NCBI RefSeq assembly: GCF_019720915.1
Contig: NZ_JAHKSI010000001.1
Coordinates: 62,001 to 126,000, forward strand
Origin: Alkalihalobacillus sp. TS-13
GTDB taxonomy: Bacteria; Bacillota; Bacilli; Bacillales; Fictibacillaceae
Direction of reading: 5' to 3'
DNA: 64,000 nucleotides
This document shows positions 8,282-17,466 of this stretch, in pieces (within the stretch, counting starts at the first letter, position 1; every line of letters begins with the position of its first letter). The position numbers and the translations under genes are program-made. The notes below the pieces were generated by a model. The model was not told where the DNA came from, did no database searches, and saw nothing but the letters and a program-made list of their open reading frames with translations.

Positions 8282-9358
8282 ATGAATTTTGGAATCTATG
8301 TGGAAATGCAGAATCCTGAACAAAACAACAAGCCTCATGCACAGGTTTATCAGGAAATCATGGAACAGATCGAACATGCAGATAAAAGAGGTTTTAGTAC
8401 TTTCAATACGTTAGAACATCATTGGTTTGAAGAGTTTTCAATATCCGCTAATCCTATGGCTCTATATGCTGCCGCTGCTCAAAGAACCAAGGATATTCGC
8501 TTTCGGACTTGTTCTCACGTTTTACCTTTACACAACCCAATGGTCTTTGCTGGGCAGGTGGCTGTAACAGATATCTTAACAGAGGGTAGGTTTGAATTTG
8601 CTGTTGGACGAGGACACGCTTGGGTATTCCCGAAGGCTTCCATACCTCTAGAAGAATCGAGGGAACGTTTTATCGAATCTCTTGAAATTCTTGAAAAAGC
8701 CTTAGAAGAAAAAGAGTTTTCTTATCAAGGTAAACATTTCAATGTGCAAAACGTAAAGGTAGTTCCCCGCCCGACCAAGAAACCAAGGATCTTTACAGGG
8801 GGAGCAAGCAATCATAACTATGAATTAGCAGGAAAGAAAGGATGGGGTGTTCTTATTACCCCTATGTTACCGCTAGAACATGTAATGGGCCAATTAGATA
8901 TTTATCGCAAGTCTTGTAAAGAACATGGGAATACACCTGATATCGTTTATGTTCAAGCGATGTATCTTGACGATGACGGTGAAAGAGCCCGGAAGGAAGC
9001 TGAACCATACATTTTGCAATTCATGAAAGGCAACGTTTCTCCTATGTCAGACCTTCCATCTAAAGAGGAATTGGTAAATAAAGACTTTGGTTTTTATGCA
9101 AGTGGTGCACTGGAATCGTTGGCAGAAATCCCGTATCACAAATTACTGAATGACGAATACGTATGGGTTGGATCTCCAGATGAAGTAAAAGAAAAAGTGA
9201 CGAAAGTGATTGAAAAATGTCCAGACTTGTCTGAAATTGCACTTTTATGCTCTTATGCTGGAATTGAACATTGGAAAACAATCCGGACCCAGGATTTATT
9301 CAGTCAACAAATCATGCCAGCGTTCCAAAAGGAAAAAGAAAAAGTATTAGTACCTTAA
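8282..9358 (+). CDS. LLM-class flavin-dependent oxidoreductase (luciferase-like monooxygenase)
   Basis: 358-aa protein of the bacterial luciferase-like TIM-barrel family. Typical family segments are FNTLEHHWFEEFSISANPM, the DILTEGRFEFAVGRGH strand-loop around residue 100-115, and PRPTKKPRIFTGGASN near residue 160-175. Members oxidise substrates with reduced FMN supplied by a separate reductase; a flavin reductase gene lies at 11647 in the same locus, which fits. The gene starts after GGAGGTCAGAAA. It is the first gene of the long + arm of the aromatic catabolic locus. The substrate is unknown; Baeyer-Villiger, N-oxidation and ring hydroxylation reactions all occur in the family. Confidence 0.87.
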   Translation: MNFGIYVEMQNPEQNNKPHAQVYQEIMEQIEHADKRGFSTFNTLEHHWFEEFSISANPMALYAAAAQRTKDIRFRTCSHVLPLHNPMVFAGQVAVTDILTEGRFEFAVGRGHAWVFPKASIPLEESRERFIESLEILEKALEEKEFSYQGKHFNVQNVKVVPRPTKKPRIFTGGASNHNYELAGKKGWGVLITPMLPLEHVMGQLDIYRKSCKEHGNTPDIVYVQAMYLDDDGERARKEAEPYILQFMKGNVSPMSDLPSKEELVNKDFGFYASGALESLAEIPYHKLLNDEYVWVGSPDEVKEKVTKVIEKCPDLSEIALLCSYAGIEHWKTIRTQDLFSQQIMPAFQKEKEKVLVP

Positions 9359-9381
9359 AGAGAGTCACTCAGGGGGCTATC

Positions 9382-9741
9382 ATGAAAGTTTCAAGCGAAT
9401 CTAAAAATGAAATTCACACTGAATTCCCTATACATTTACCAGATAAAAAATTTGTTGACTGGTGTCTGGAAAATTTCTCAATAAATCGAGGCGTTTTTAA
9501 TGTAATTGATAACTGGTTCTTCGATTATGGAATCCAACACATTGTCAAACGACGAAGGATCATTATTCAATATTTGGATAATTTGCAAACGTACGATCCT
9601 ATCAAGGTCAATAGGAAAAGACCACAATTTGGAAAAGGAGGAGTTAAGCAGAGCCTTTATTATTTTGTCAGCAAGTGTCAGAATATAAATAATAGTCAAA
9701 ATAATAAAGGTGAGGGGCGTTGTTGTGGAAGTCAAAGCTAG
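9382..9741 (+). CDS. Hypothetical protein, 119 aa
   Basis: I do not recognise this protein. It is basic in its second half (HIVKRRRIIIQYLDN and KVNRKRPQFGKGG) and ends in a Cys-containing tail. There is no signal peptide or membrane segment. The ATG at 9382 follows AGGGGG. It starts 23 bases after the oxidoreductase and overlaps the regulator gene by 17 bases, so it sits inside an operon-like run. The C-terminal 15 or so residues read like an accidental extension through the next gene's ribosome binding site. Confidence 0.55.
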   Translation: MKVSSESKNEIHTEFPIHLPDKKFVDWCLENFSINRGVFNVIDNWFFDYGIQHIVKRRRIIIQYLDNLQTYDPIKVNRKRPQFGKGGVKQSLYYFVSKCQNINNSQNNKGEGRCCGSQS

Positions 9742-11602
9742 TAATTTTACACTGAACCATCTAATTAATGTCTCTGAGGAAACCGGTCAAAAGTGGAAGG
9801 ATCTGGAGTTGATCTTATCAAGTGCGGATGCATGGGGATTACTTAGAAAGGATTTGATTACTGCACTTGGTGTTCAAAGAGCGAAGAGGTTCCTACTACG
9901 CTATGGGTACAAATGTGGTGAACATGAAGCCCGAGTCCTTAAAGATTCGATCAATTGGGAAAGTAAAATGGACTGGCTTGTTGCAGGGTCGAAGCTGCAT
10001 TATTTGACAGGTAGAACGTACTCTTATCCTGAAAGTTTTCAAGTGAATATGGAGAAGGGTGAGTTCCACGTTTCAGGTTACTGGATGGATTCTTATGAAG
10101 CAAAACAGCACTTGAATTACTTTCCTGCCCATAATGAACCGGTTTGCTATTACTTGGCTGGTTATGCGAGTGGGTACACGAGTGCATGCATGGGAAAGAA
10201 AATCATCTTTAAAGAAACAAGATGTAAGGGCAAAGGGGACGACTACTGCAGCTATATAGGAAAAGCAGCTGAAGATTGGGGCGAGGAGATCGATGAAGAG
10301 CTCTTCTACTATGAAGATGATGATATGTCTGGTGAACTGGACCAGATGTACCGGAAAGTAGAACAACAAAAAGAAAGACTCGAAATCGGTTATTCATTGA
10401 GTCGCAGTCTGAACAATGCACTCTTAAAGGGTCAAGGGATGGATGGCTTTGCAAAAATCTTAGGTGAAAAATTACATTGTAATGTGTTGATAGAAGATAA
10501 ACATTTCAAAGAAATCGCTTCTTTTGAGCAAACACCAGGAATGGAAAAATTCATTACAGCCAGGAATACGTTAAAAGGTATTGAAAAGAAGCTTTCTCTT
10601 AATGATGTTGTCGAAGCAGAGCTTACTGGTCAAACGTTTAAATTAGTCACCATCCCAATCTCGGTACGGAACCAGATTTACGGCTTCCTTACCGTAGCAT
10701 TAAATAAAAAATTGAATTCTTTTTATAGAGATTTACTTGAAAGAGTAGCCATGGTGGCCTCATTACAAATTCAATATGAAAGGATCGCGATTGAGACAGA
10801 GCAACGTCTAAAAGGAGAGTTACTCGAGCAATTACTGAATAGTAAAGAAACGAACGTACAGGAAATATATAACCGTTTTTCTTATCTTGGATATGATCTT
10901 ACCACCCCTCATTACGTGTTACATATAAAAATGGAGGATCAGGGTGGTAAGGAAGTGGATAATGAAGAACAATTGAAAATTCGGAATAAGCTCAATAATT
11001 TTTATCAAGAACAAAATAAATTCGGTTCTAATATGCTTATTTTAACCAAATGGAATACGGTCCAGGCCATCATTTCAAAAAAGTTGATAAAGAGTGACGG
11101 TAAATCAATCAAGAAGTTTGCAGGTCAACTTTTACGGAAACTTGATAATCCCAATTGCAGGTTTTATATAGGAGTCAGTGAGGAGACAACAGAACTTCCG
11201 GATTTTTACCATCGGGCAAAAGAAGCCAAGCAAGCAGCAGACCTGGCAAAAATAAGATTTTCCTCATCCCGAATTATGTTAGCGAATGAATTAGGTCACT
11301 TGTCACTATTTTTATATGCAAGAGAACCCGAAGAATTAAAAAAATTTGCCGAAGAAAATTTACAGCCTATTTTGGAGTACGATAGAAATAAAAATTCAGA
11401 GCTGCTTCAAACGTTATTTCATTATACCCAAAATGAGTTCAACCTTCATAAAACGGCCCGTGAAATGATTTTATCAATCAGCGGAATGCGATATCGAATA
11501 CAAAAAATAGAAGAGTTACTCAATATTGATCTCTCAAATTCCAACTGCCGGTTCGAAGTACAACTTTCACTCCAGATTTTCTTGATGCTCGGGAAGTTTT
11601 GA
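9725..11602 (+). CDS. Aromatic-sensing regulator: XylR_N, V4R and PucR-type HTH
   Basis: 625-aa regulator. Residues about 5-110 resemble the XylR N-terminal sensor that binds aromatics. Residues about 120-185 are a V4R domain with the metal-type cysteine pattern SACMGKK, TRCKGKGDDYCSYIG. A short coiled segment (QMYRKVEQQKERLEIGYSLSR), a GAF/CdaR-like middle, and a C-terminal PucR/CdaR HTH follow, with FNLHKTAREMILSISGMRYR near residue 580. It lacks the sigma-54 AAA+ domain of true XylR. It probably binds the aromatic substrate or an intermediate and activates the surrounding arms (inference). The GTG at 9725 follows AGGTGAGGGG at 8 bases. Confidence 0.83.
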   Translation: MEVKASNFTLNHLINVSEETGQKWKDLELILSSADAWGLLRKDLITALGVQRAKRFLLRYGYKCGEHEARVLKDSINWESKMDWLVAGSKLHYLTGRTYSYPESFQVNMEKGEFHVSGYWMDSYEAKQHLNYFPAHNEPVCYYLAGYASGYTSACMGKKIIFKETRCKGKGDDYCSYIGKAAEDWGEEIDEELFYYEDDDMSGELDQMYRKVEQQKERLEIGYSLSRSLNNALLKGQGMDGFAKILGEKLHCNVLIEDKHFKEIASFEQTPGMEKFITARNTLKGIEKKLSLNDVVEAELTGQTFKLVTIPISVRNQIYGFLTVALNKKLNSFYRDLLERVAMVASLQIQYERIAIETEQRLKGELLEQLLNSKETNVQEIYNRFSYLGYDLTTPHYVLHIKMEDQGGKEVDNEEQLKIRNKLNNFYQEQNKFGSNMLILTKWNTVQAIISKKLIKSDGKSIKKFAGQLLRKLDNPNCRFYIGVSEETTELPDFYHRAKEAKQAADLAKIRFSSSRIMLANELGHLSLFLYAREPEELKKFAEENLQPILEYDRNKNSELLQTLFHYTQNEFNLHKTAREMILSISGMRYRIQKIEELLNIDLSNSNCRFEVQLSLQIFLMLGKF

Positions 11603-11646
11603 CTGACCTTTCATTAAAAAATAATAAGAATAAAGGAGGAGTATGT

Positions 11647-12132
11647 ATGGATTCAAAAAAATTCCGGGAAACACTAGGTCAATTTGCGACAGGTGTTACT
11701 GTCATCACTTCTAAGACTGAGGATAAACTGATCGGTTTGACAGCCAATGCTTTTTCCTCTTTATCCTTGGATCCACCATTGATTCTGATTTGTATCGATA
11801 AAACAGCTAGTAGTATGAGAGCTTTTAAACATAATCGCCCATTCGTCGTTAATATTTTACAACAGAATCAGGAAAATGATTGCTGGCGTTTTGCAAAGAA
11901 ATCGGAGGATAAATTTAAAGATTGCTCGTACGATCTGACTGAGGATGGTGTACCGATATTAAAAAATAATTTAGCTACCCTCCAATGCCACGTGAACTCG
12001 ATCCTTGAAGGAGGCGATCATTATATTGTGACCGGCCTTGTAAAGGATACAGTAATCGATGAGCAAGCGGAACCACTTCTTTTTTTTCGTGGGAAATTAA
12101 ACCGAATGAAAGAACCAGAAAAAACGATGTAG
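11647..12132 (+). CDS. Flavin reductase (HpaC-like)
   Basis: 161-aa NAD(P)H:flavin oxidoreductase-like protein. The family signature runs from FATGVTVITSK through GLTANAFSSLSLDPPLILICID (residues about 30-60), and HYIVTGLV with PLLFFRGKLNRM closes the fold. It would give FMNH2 to the luciferase-like enzyme at 8282 or electrons to the Rieske oxygenase next to it, since no separate ferredoxin or Rieske reductase gene is visible. The ATG at 11647 follows AAAGGAGGAG. Located 44 bases after the regulator and 35 before the Rieske gene. Confidence 0.9.
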   Translation: MDSKKFRETLGQFATGVTVITSKTEDKLIGLTANAFSSLSLDPPLILICIDKTASSMRAFKHNRPFVVNILQQNQENDCWRFAKKSEDKFKDCSYDLTEDGVPILKNNLATLQCHVNSILEGGDHYIVTGLVKDTVIDEQAEPLLFFRGKLNRMKEPEKTM

Positions 12133-12167
12133 TTGTAAATAGCGCGTTTCTATAAGGAGGTTTGAAG

Positions 12168-13448
12168 ATGTTATCCAAAGAAAAAAATCAACTCTTGACT
12201 CAAACGGATAAAGGAACTCCAATGGGTGATTTATTCCGTAGATATTGGATTCCCGCTTTAAAGTCCGATGAATTAGAAAGTGATGGAAGCCCTAAAAGGA
12301 TCACGTTATTAGGTGAAGATTTAGTTGCTTTTCGGGATACGGTGGGTAAAGTCGGTTTAATTGATGAAAGGTGTCCACATCGAGGTACATCTCTCTACTA
12401 TGGGATTAATGATGGATGCGGAATCCGGTGTATGTACCATGGATGGAAATTCAATACAGATGGAAAATGTACGGAAATCCCTTCTGAAGCAAAAGACGGA
12501 AAGTTCAGGCAATCCATAAATATAACAAGCTATCCCACCAAAGAAGTAAGCGGCATCATCTGGACATACATGGGCCCTGAGGAGAAGCAACCACCCTTTC
12601 CTGAATTTTATTGGATGGGACTACCAGATGAAAATAAACTCGTTGAAAGGGTATGGCAAGAGTGCAACTATCTACAAGTAATGGAAAATGACGTTGATTT
12701 TGTACATGCAGCTTTTTTACATAAAGCGCATGGTTCTCAAGCCGTAAAAGAAGGGATCTTGAGTTCGGATTTAGGAATTGACCCTGAACACCCGCTTGTC
12801 AAAAATCCGCCAGTAAAACAGGCAGTTGAAGATACGAATTACGGAAAACGTTGTATAGCTGTAGGACTTGGTAAAGAAGATCAAAATGCATTTATGGAAA
12901 TTCACTATATCTTTCCCTTTTATACATTCCCGCCACGATTTAGCGGTGAGGATGGGATGTGGCATGCGTTCATTCCCCGGGATGATTATAGTACATGGTC
13001 TTGGGATGTCCAATTTTCACATGAGCACAAGATTGATATTCAGGCACAGCATGACCGCCGCGGTTTAGTATTGAACGAGGATATGAGGAAAGTGAAGAAC
13101 CTTGAAAATCACTATGGGCTGGAACGGGAGTTGCAAAAAACGCATAACTTTACTGGAATCCGTGGGATCGCAAATCAGGACCATGCCGCAACTGAGACGA
13201 TGGGTCCAATCGTAGATCGTTCAAATGAACATTTAGGTACAAGTGATTTACCCGTAATCAAGATGAGGAGCCTGCTCTTCCAGCAAGTAGAAAGATTACA
13301 AGAAGGCTACGACCCAATCAAGTTGGAAAATGAATCACTGAAAACGTTATATAGTGATGGCGTTTATGATGATCGGGAAAAGACATGGAAAGAAGCATTG
13401 CCACTAAAAGAACAATTCCAGAAGAAAGAAAAAGTAGTGAAGAGCTGA
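12168..13448 (+). CDS. Rieske non-heme iron oxygenase, large subunit
   Basis: 426-aa Rieske oxygenase alpha subunit. The [2Fe-2S] ligands are seen as CPHRGTSL and CGIRCMYHGW (pattern C-x-H...C-x2-H, about residues 68-91). The mononuclear iron site begins at ENDVDFVHAAFLHKAH, giving Asp and two His. The overall layout resembles the phthalate 4,5-dioxygenase/LigX group, whose members hydroxylate or demethylate aromatic rings. No beta subunit is adjacent, consistent with an alpha-only homotrimer. AAGGAGG is 8 bases before the ATG at 12168. The stop overlaps the next start (TGATG). Ring substrate is not determinable. Confidence 0.92.
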   Translation: MLSKEKNQLLTQTDKGTPMGDLFRRYWIPALKSDELESDGSPKRITLLGEDLVAFRDTVGKVGLIDERCPHRGTSLYYGINDGCGIRCMYHGWKFNTDGKCTEIPSEAKDGKFRQSINITSYPTKEVSGIIWTYMGPEEKQPPFPEFYWMGLPDENKLVERVWQECNYLQVMENDVDFVHAAFLHKAHGSQAVKEGILSSDLGIDPEHPLVKNPPVKQAVEDTNYGKRCIAVGLGKEDQNAFMEIHYIFPFYTFPPRFSGEDGMWHAFIPRDDYSTWSWDVQFSHEHKIDIQAQHDRRGLVLNEDMRKVKNLENHYGLERELQKTHNFTGIRGIANQDHAATETMGPIVDRSNEHLGTSDLPVIKMRSLLFQQVERLQEGYDPIKLENESLKTLYSDGVYDDREKTWKEALPLKEQFQKKEKVVKS

Positions 13449-14650
13449 TGAATGAAAAGCAGTATGATGGCTATCAATCATTCAGTTACCTGACTGAAAA
13501 CCAAGATTTTGAAAAATATGACCTAGCTACAGAAGTAAACAGAGTGGAGCCTTATTCATTAGAACTTACTGAAGATGAGGCACAGAAGCTGGAAACGATT
13601 TTTATGAAACATCCCATTGTATCTTTAAGAGACCATGGGTTCATCGTACCGACGAATAATGAAGACATTCTTTCTTATTGCAGTCAGCTTCACACAGCAT
13701 TTCATTATGAAGGAATTGCGAAATCAGGGATTGATGTAATCATTGAGAATTTCATGGATGGGATCTCCATAATTAACTCTAAGTATGGCTTGAAATGGGA
13801 TGACGTCATCTATTTATTAGGAATCCGATATGCAGATATACAAAAGCAAAACACTGTATTTCTGGCAAGCTCATATGAAGAGTTGAAAAAAGCGAAGAGA
13901 CAGCGGAAAACGGCGATCTTACCCTCCCTTGAGGCGGCAAATATATTAGAAAATGAAATAGACCGCGTGGATATTCTTTATGGATTAGGGATTCGGTGCA
14001 TGGGGATTACATATAACCATTCGAACACCCTTGGATCAGGCCTTTCTGAAAAGAAGGATGGAGGTTTGACTGATTTTGGGCATCGTGTCATAGAACGTAT
14101 GAACAAACTCGGAATGATGATTGATATATCCCATTGCGGAGATCAAACCAGCTTGGATGTCATAGAGGCAAGTCGTGATCCTGTATTTATCACACATGCA
14201 GGAGCAAGGACCCTCTGGAATACGCCCAGGATGAAACCAGATGATCTTCTTCAAGCATGCGCTGAGAAAGGAGGAATTATCGGGATATGTGCGGCGCCGA
14301 ACACGACACTGACAAAACGTTCTCCTACACATTCTCTTCAATCGGTCATGGAACATTTCGAGTATATAAAAGACCTGGTAGGGATCGATCATGTTGGTTT
14401 TGGCCCAGATACATTTTTCGGGGATCACGTCGCCCTTCAACATGCGTTTGATACGATGTTAAGCATTTCAAAATCACATGGTGGGGAAACATTTGATGAA
14501 TCATCATATGTGGAGGGGGCGGAGAACCCGACAGAAGCTATGAAAAATATGATCGGCTGGATGGTCAAACATAACTATTCGACAAAAGACATTGCAAAAG
14601 TAGCTGGCCGGAACACGATGAACGTCATGAAAACCATTTTAAAAGACTAG
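13448..14650 (+). CDS. M19 (renal dipeptidase-like) metallohydrolase
   Basis: 400-aa TIM-barrel amidohydrolase of the M19 family. The expected metal ligands appear as the Glu in LPSLEAANIL, His in IDISHCGD, His in PVFITHAGAR and Asp in VGFGPDTFFG. The usual N-terminal H-x-D motif is replaced by SLRDHGFIV, which marks a distinct subfamily. It has no signal peptide, so it acts in the cytoplasm. The start overlaps the Rieske stop by one base. In this context it probably hydrolyses an amide or amino-acid conjugate of the aromatic substrate rather than free dipeptides (inference). Confidence 0.83.
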   Translation: MNEKQYDGYQSFSYLTENQDFEKYDLATEVNRVEPYSLELTEDEAQKLETIFMKHPIVSLRDHGFIVPTNNEDILSYCSQLHTAFHYEGIAKSGIDVIIENFMDGISIINSKYGLKWDDVIYLLGIRYADIQKQNTVFLASSYEELKKAKRQRKTAILPSLEAANILENEIDRVDILYGLGIRCMGITYNHSNTLGSGLSEKKDGGLTDFGHRVIERMNKLGMMIDISHCGDQTSLDVIEASRDPVFITHAGARTLWNTPRMKPDDLLQACAEKGGIIGICAAPNTTLTKRSPTHSLQSVMEHFEYIKDLVGIDHVGFGPDTFFGDHVALQHAFDTMLSISKSHGGETFDESSYVEGAENPTEAMKNMIGWMVKHNYSTKDIAKVAGRNTMNVMKTILKD

Positions 14651-14670
14651 CAGATAGGAGGTGGAGCCAC

Positions 14671-15426
14671 ATGGAAGAATCCGAGAGAGTAGCGATTGTG
14701 ACAGGGGCAGCCCAAGGGCTCGGCTTTTCGATAGCCAAAAAGTTCGTTGCGGATGGAATGAAGGTCGTTTTCATAGATAAGAACCAAAACCGATTAAATG
14801 AAATAAAAGAATCTAGATTCATGGATTCAGCGATCTCAAAAAGAACAATGTTTTTGAGTATGGACGTTTCCAATGTAACTGAAATCAAACACGGTGTAAG
14901 AACCATACTTGATACCTGGGGGCGTATCGATATTCTAGTCAACAATGCAGGAATCCGGAAAGAAACGTCAATTGAAGAAATTGATGAAAAGGAATGGAAC
15001 TTGATTCTATCAGTCAACCTTGGTGGGACGTTCTTTTTCTCACAAGCTGTCGCAAATGTTATGAAAGATCAAAAGCATGGACGTATCATCAACATTTCAT
15101 CCTACGGTGGACAAGCCGGACCGCTGACTTCCGGCGCTCATTACTGTGCCTCTAAAGCAGGACAATTAGCGTTGACAAAAGTATTTGCCCGGGCCCTTTC
15201 TGATTTTGGAATCACGGTCAATACTGTGGCACCAGCGGCGGTGAAATCTCCTGAAATGGATAAAATCGCCCCGGAAAAATTAGAAAGAATGAAAGCTGGT
15301 ATCCCTGTAAAACGTTTTGGAGAACCCGAAGAGGTAGCGAATATCGTTTCCTATCTAGCATCGGATATGGCAGGTTACACGACAGGAGCGACGTTTGATA
15401 TAAATGGTGGCTTGTTGATGCGATGA
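14671..15426 (+). CDS. Short-chain dehydrogenase/reductase
   Basis: 251-aa classical SDR. It shows the NAD-binding TGAAQGLGFSI at residues 10-20, NNAG at about 90, and the catalytic Ser...Tyr-x3-Lys as ISSYGGQAG and YCASKAG. The C-terminal SDMAGYTTGATFDINGG closes the fold. It may oxidise a cis-diol or alcohol product of the Rieske oxygenase (inference). It lies 20 bases after the M19 gene, with AGGAGGTGG as ribosome binding site. SDR IacE in auxin-degradation clusters is a similar contextual neighbour. Confidence 0.92.
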   Translation: MEESERVAIVTGAAQGLGFSIAKKFVADGMKVVFIDKNQNRLNEIKESRFMDSAISKRTMFLSMDVSNVTEIKHGVRTILDTWGRIDILVNNAGIRKETSIEEIDEKEWNLILSVNLGGTFFFSQAVANVMKDQKHGRIINISSYGGQAGPLTSGAHYCASKAGQLALTKVFARALSDFGITVNTVAPAAVKSPEMDKIAPEKLERMKAGIPVKRFGEPEEVANIVSYLASDMAGYTTGATFDINGGLLMR

Positions 15427-15468
15427 ACCTGAATTCAAAAAATGAAAAGGAAAAAGGAGATGAATAGA

Positions 15469-15834
15469 ATGGGAGAAATTAAACATGGTGCTCCTAAAGT
15501 ACCTACTCCACTACGAGTATTCATGACGTTCGAGTCCACGGGCTGGTTTGATACGACAAAGGAACAAAAGGAAAAGGAAATCTTACCGGAGCTTAACAAC
15601 GTTTTAGAAGAATGGAAACAAAACGGTTCAGAGTTACTGGCAACGTTTGATCGAGATATTTTAACTGCTGGACACGCTGGTCCTTCCAATTGGCATGCCT
15701 GTTTTCTTTACAACATCCCTGATTTACAGACTGTCACTGATATGACCCACTCATTCAGAGCAGCCGGTCTTGACCGTTATTTCCGGTTGGAAGCTTCTAT
15801 TGGCCGCCCGTTCTTTCTTTTAGAAAAAAAATAA
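15469..15834 (+). CDS. IacB-like small protein (dimeric alpha-beta barrel type)
   Basis: 121-aa protein ending in LDRYFRLEASIGRPFFLLE. This tail resembles the RY-x3-EA-x2-GR end I recall for IacB-like proteins of indole-3-acetate catabolic clusters. The middle HAGPSNWHACFLYNIPDLQTV also fits a ferredoxin-like alpha-beta barrel. The function of these proteins is not settled; they accompany ring oxygenases. The ATG at 15469 follows AAGGAG at 9 bases; an earlier ATG overlaps that ribosome binding site. It is followed by the TRAP transporter genes. Confidence is moderate because the assignment rests on short motif memory only. Confidence 0.6.
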   Translation: MGEIKHGAPKVPTPLRVFMTFESTGWFDTTKEQKEKEILPELNNVLEEWKQNGSELLATFDRDILTAGHAGPSNWHACFLYNIPDLQTVTDMTHSFRAAGLDRYFRLEASIGRPFFLLEKK

Positions 15835-15855
15835 GAGATGAAGAGGTGTGGGTAT

Positions 15856-16881
15856 ATGAAAAGATGTCTATATTTGATCCTTGCCGTTTTGGTAACTTCC
15901 ATCTTGTCTGCTTGTGGAGGAGGTACTACGAATGCAGGTGAAGACACGATTAAGTTGACTTATGCATTTTTTGCTCCAGCCAATACTTTCCCGGCGGTGC
16001 AAATGGAAGAATGGAAAAAACGCTTGGAAGAACGGACAGATGGAAAAGTGGAAGTGGAACTTTTCCATGGTGGATCGTTACTTGAAGCGAATAATATGTA
16101 TGACGGAGTAGAAAGTGGTACAGCTGATATCGGATTGACCTCAACCTCCTATGAACCAGGAAGATTTCCTTTACTCGCCATTTCTGATATGCCATCTGGT
16201 TATAATAGTGCAACCTCTGCAAGCAAAGTAGTCCATGATCTTGTAAACGAGTATCCCCCTGAAGCCCTTGAAAATTTTAAAATCATCACCACATTCGCCA
16301 CAGAACCTGCCTATATTCAAAGTAAACAACCCATCACATCTTTAGATGACCTCAAAGGTCAACAACTCCGTATTGCCGGTGCATTAACCCCAATTATGGA
16401 AGAGCTGGGCGCGGCACCTGTCGGAATGTCACAGGCTGAAGTTCCAGAGGCATTACAAACCGGCATCGTAAATGGATATGTCTCATCAAGAGAAATATTA
16501 AAGGATGCAAAATTAGCGGAGATGGTCAACTATACGACAGACTATCCTTTAGCTTTGAATACGTTCGTCGCAGTCATGAATAAAGACACATGGGAAAGCC
16601 TTCCGCAAGATGTCCAACAAGTAATTGATGAATTGAATCATGAAATGACTGTATTTACTGGAGAATACCTGGATAAACATGTGCAGGAGTCTCTTGAATG
16701 GAGTAAAGAAAATCATGATCATGAAATCGTTGAACTTTCGGACAGTGGTAAATGGGATGAAAAATTAGAAAATATGAAAGTGGATTATGTTGAAAAGGTT
16801 CAGAGCCAGGGCCTTCCAGCTAAAGAGTACCATGAAAAAATGGAAAAACTGATTGAAAAGTATAACAAAGAAAGTGAATGA
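15856..16881 (+). CDS. TRAP transporter substrate-binding lipoprotein DctP (copy 1)
   Basis: 341-aa DctP-type binding protein. It has a lipoprotein signal peptide with hydrophobic core and lipobox LSAC at about residues 19-22, so it is anchored outside the membrane. The body shows the family region GVESGTADIGLTSTSYEPGRFP and GQQLRIAGALTPIMEELGA with the conserved Arg that binds the substrate carboxylate. It delivers an organic acid to the DctQ-DctM pair encoded immediately downstream. The ATG at 15856 follows AAGAGGTGTGG. It is closely similar over its whole length to the second copy at 20320. Confidence 0.92.
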   Translation: MKRCLYLILAVLVTSILSACGGGTTNAGEDTIKLTYAFFAPANTFPAVQMEEWKKRLEERTDGKVEVELFHGGSLLEANNMYDGVESGTADIGLTSTSYEPGRFPLLAISDMPSGYNSATSASKVVHDLVNEYPPEALENFKIITTFATEPAYIQSKQPITSLDDLKGQQLRIAGALTPIMEELGAAPVGMSQAEVPEALQTGIVNGYVSSREILKDAKLAEMVNYTTDYPLALNTFVAVMNKDTWESLPQDVQQVIDELNHEMTVFTGEYLDKHVQESLEWSKENHDHEIVELSDSGKWDEKLENMKVDYVEKVQSQGLPAKEYHEKMEKLIEKYNKESE

Positions 16882-16905
16882 ATCATTCAGCCAGGAGGGA
16901 AACGA

Positions 16906-17466
16906 ATGGAAGATAAGCAAACCGTCCCGTTAGAGCAAGAAGTCCCTCGAACAATCCATGAACCTACGATGATGAATACTGAGAAAGCGAGTGTTTTTTT
17001 TAGAATAATCGATCGATTGAATCAAGGCTCAGCCGTATTGGCTGGGACTACTCTTTTGATGATGATTCTTTTGGTCGTGTTCAATTCTATAAAGAGATTA
17101 TTTTCTGACCCGATTGCTGGAACGGTAGAACTTGTAAGCTGGCTTGGTGCTGTAACGACGATCTTCTCATTAGGATACGCACAGTTACACAAAGGGCATG
17201 TCTTTATTGACTTGCTGTATAAGAAATTTCCGAAGGCTGTACAACAACTTCTCCATACATTCATGAATTTAGTAAGTATTGCATTTTTTAGCATAGCTGG
17301 ATGGCAAATCGCTTTATATGGAATCAACTTGATGGAAAATGGGGTAGTCTCACCAACAATGAGAGTATCGTTTTATCCTATTGTCATCTTTTGTTCACTG
17401 GGCTTTCTAGGTTTGTTGCTAGCCCTCATTAAAGAGACCATCATAATTTGGAAAGGGGGATCCTGA
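16906..17466 (+). CDS. TRAP transporter small permease DctQ (copy 1)
   Basis: 186-aa membrane protein with four predicted transmembrane helices, beginning near residue 40 after a polar N-terminal tail. The VELVSWLGAVTTIFSLGYAQLHKGHVFIDLL stretch, here cited by its ends only, is typical of DctQ. It partners DctM in importing organic acids with sodium ions. The gene starts after CCAGGAGGGAAACG and its stop overlaps the DctM start (TGATG), showing a coupled pair. Confidence 0.88.
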   Translation: MEDKQTVPLEQEVPRTIHEPTMMNTEKASVFFRIIDRLNQGSAVLAGTTLLMMILLVVFNSIKRLFSDPIAGTVELVSWLGAVTTIFSLGYAQLHKGHVFIDLLYKKFPKAVQQLLHTFMNLVSIAFFSIAGWQIALYGINLMENGVVSPTMRVSFYPIVIFCSLGFLGLLLALIKETIIIWKGGS

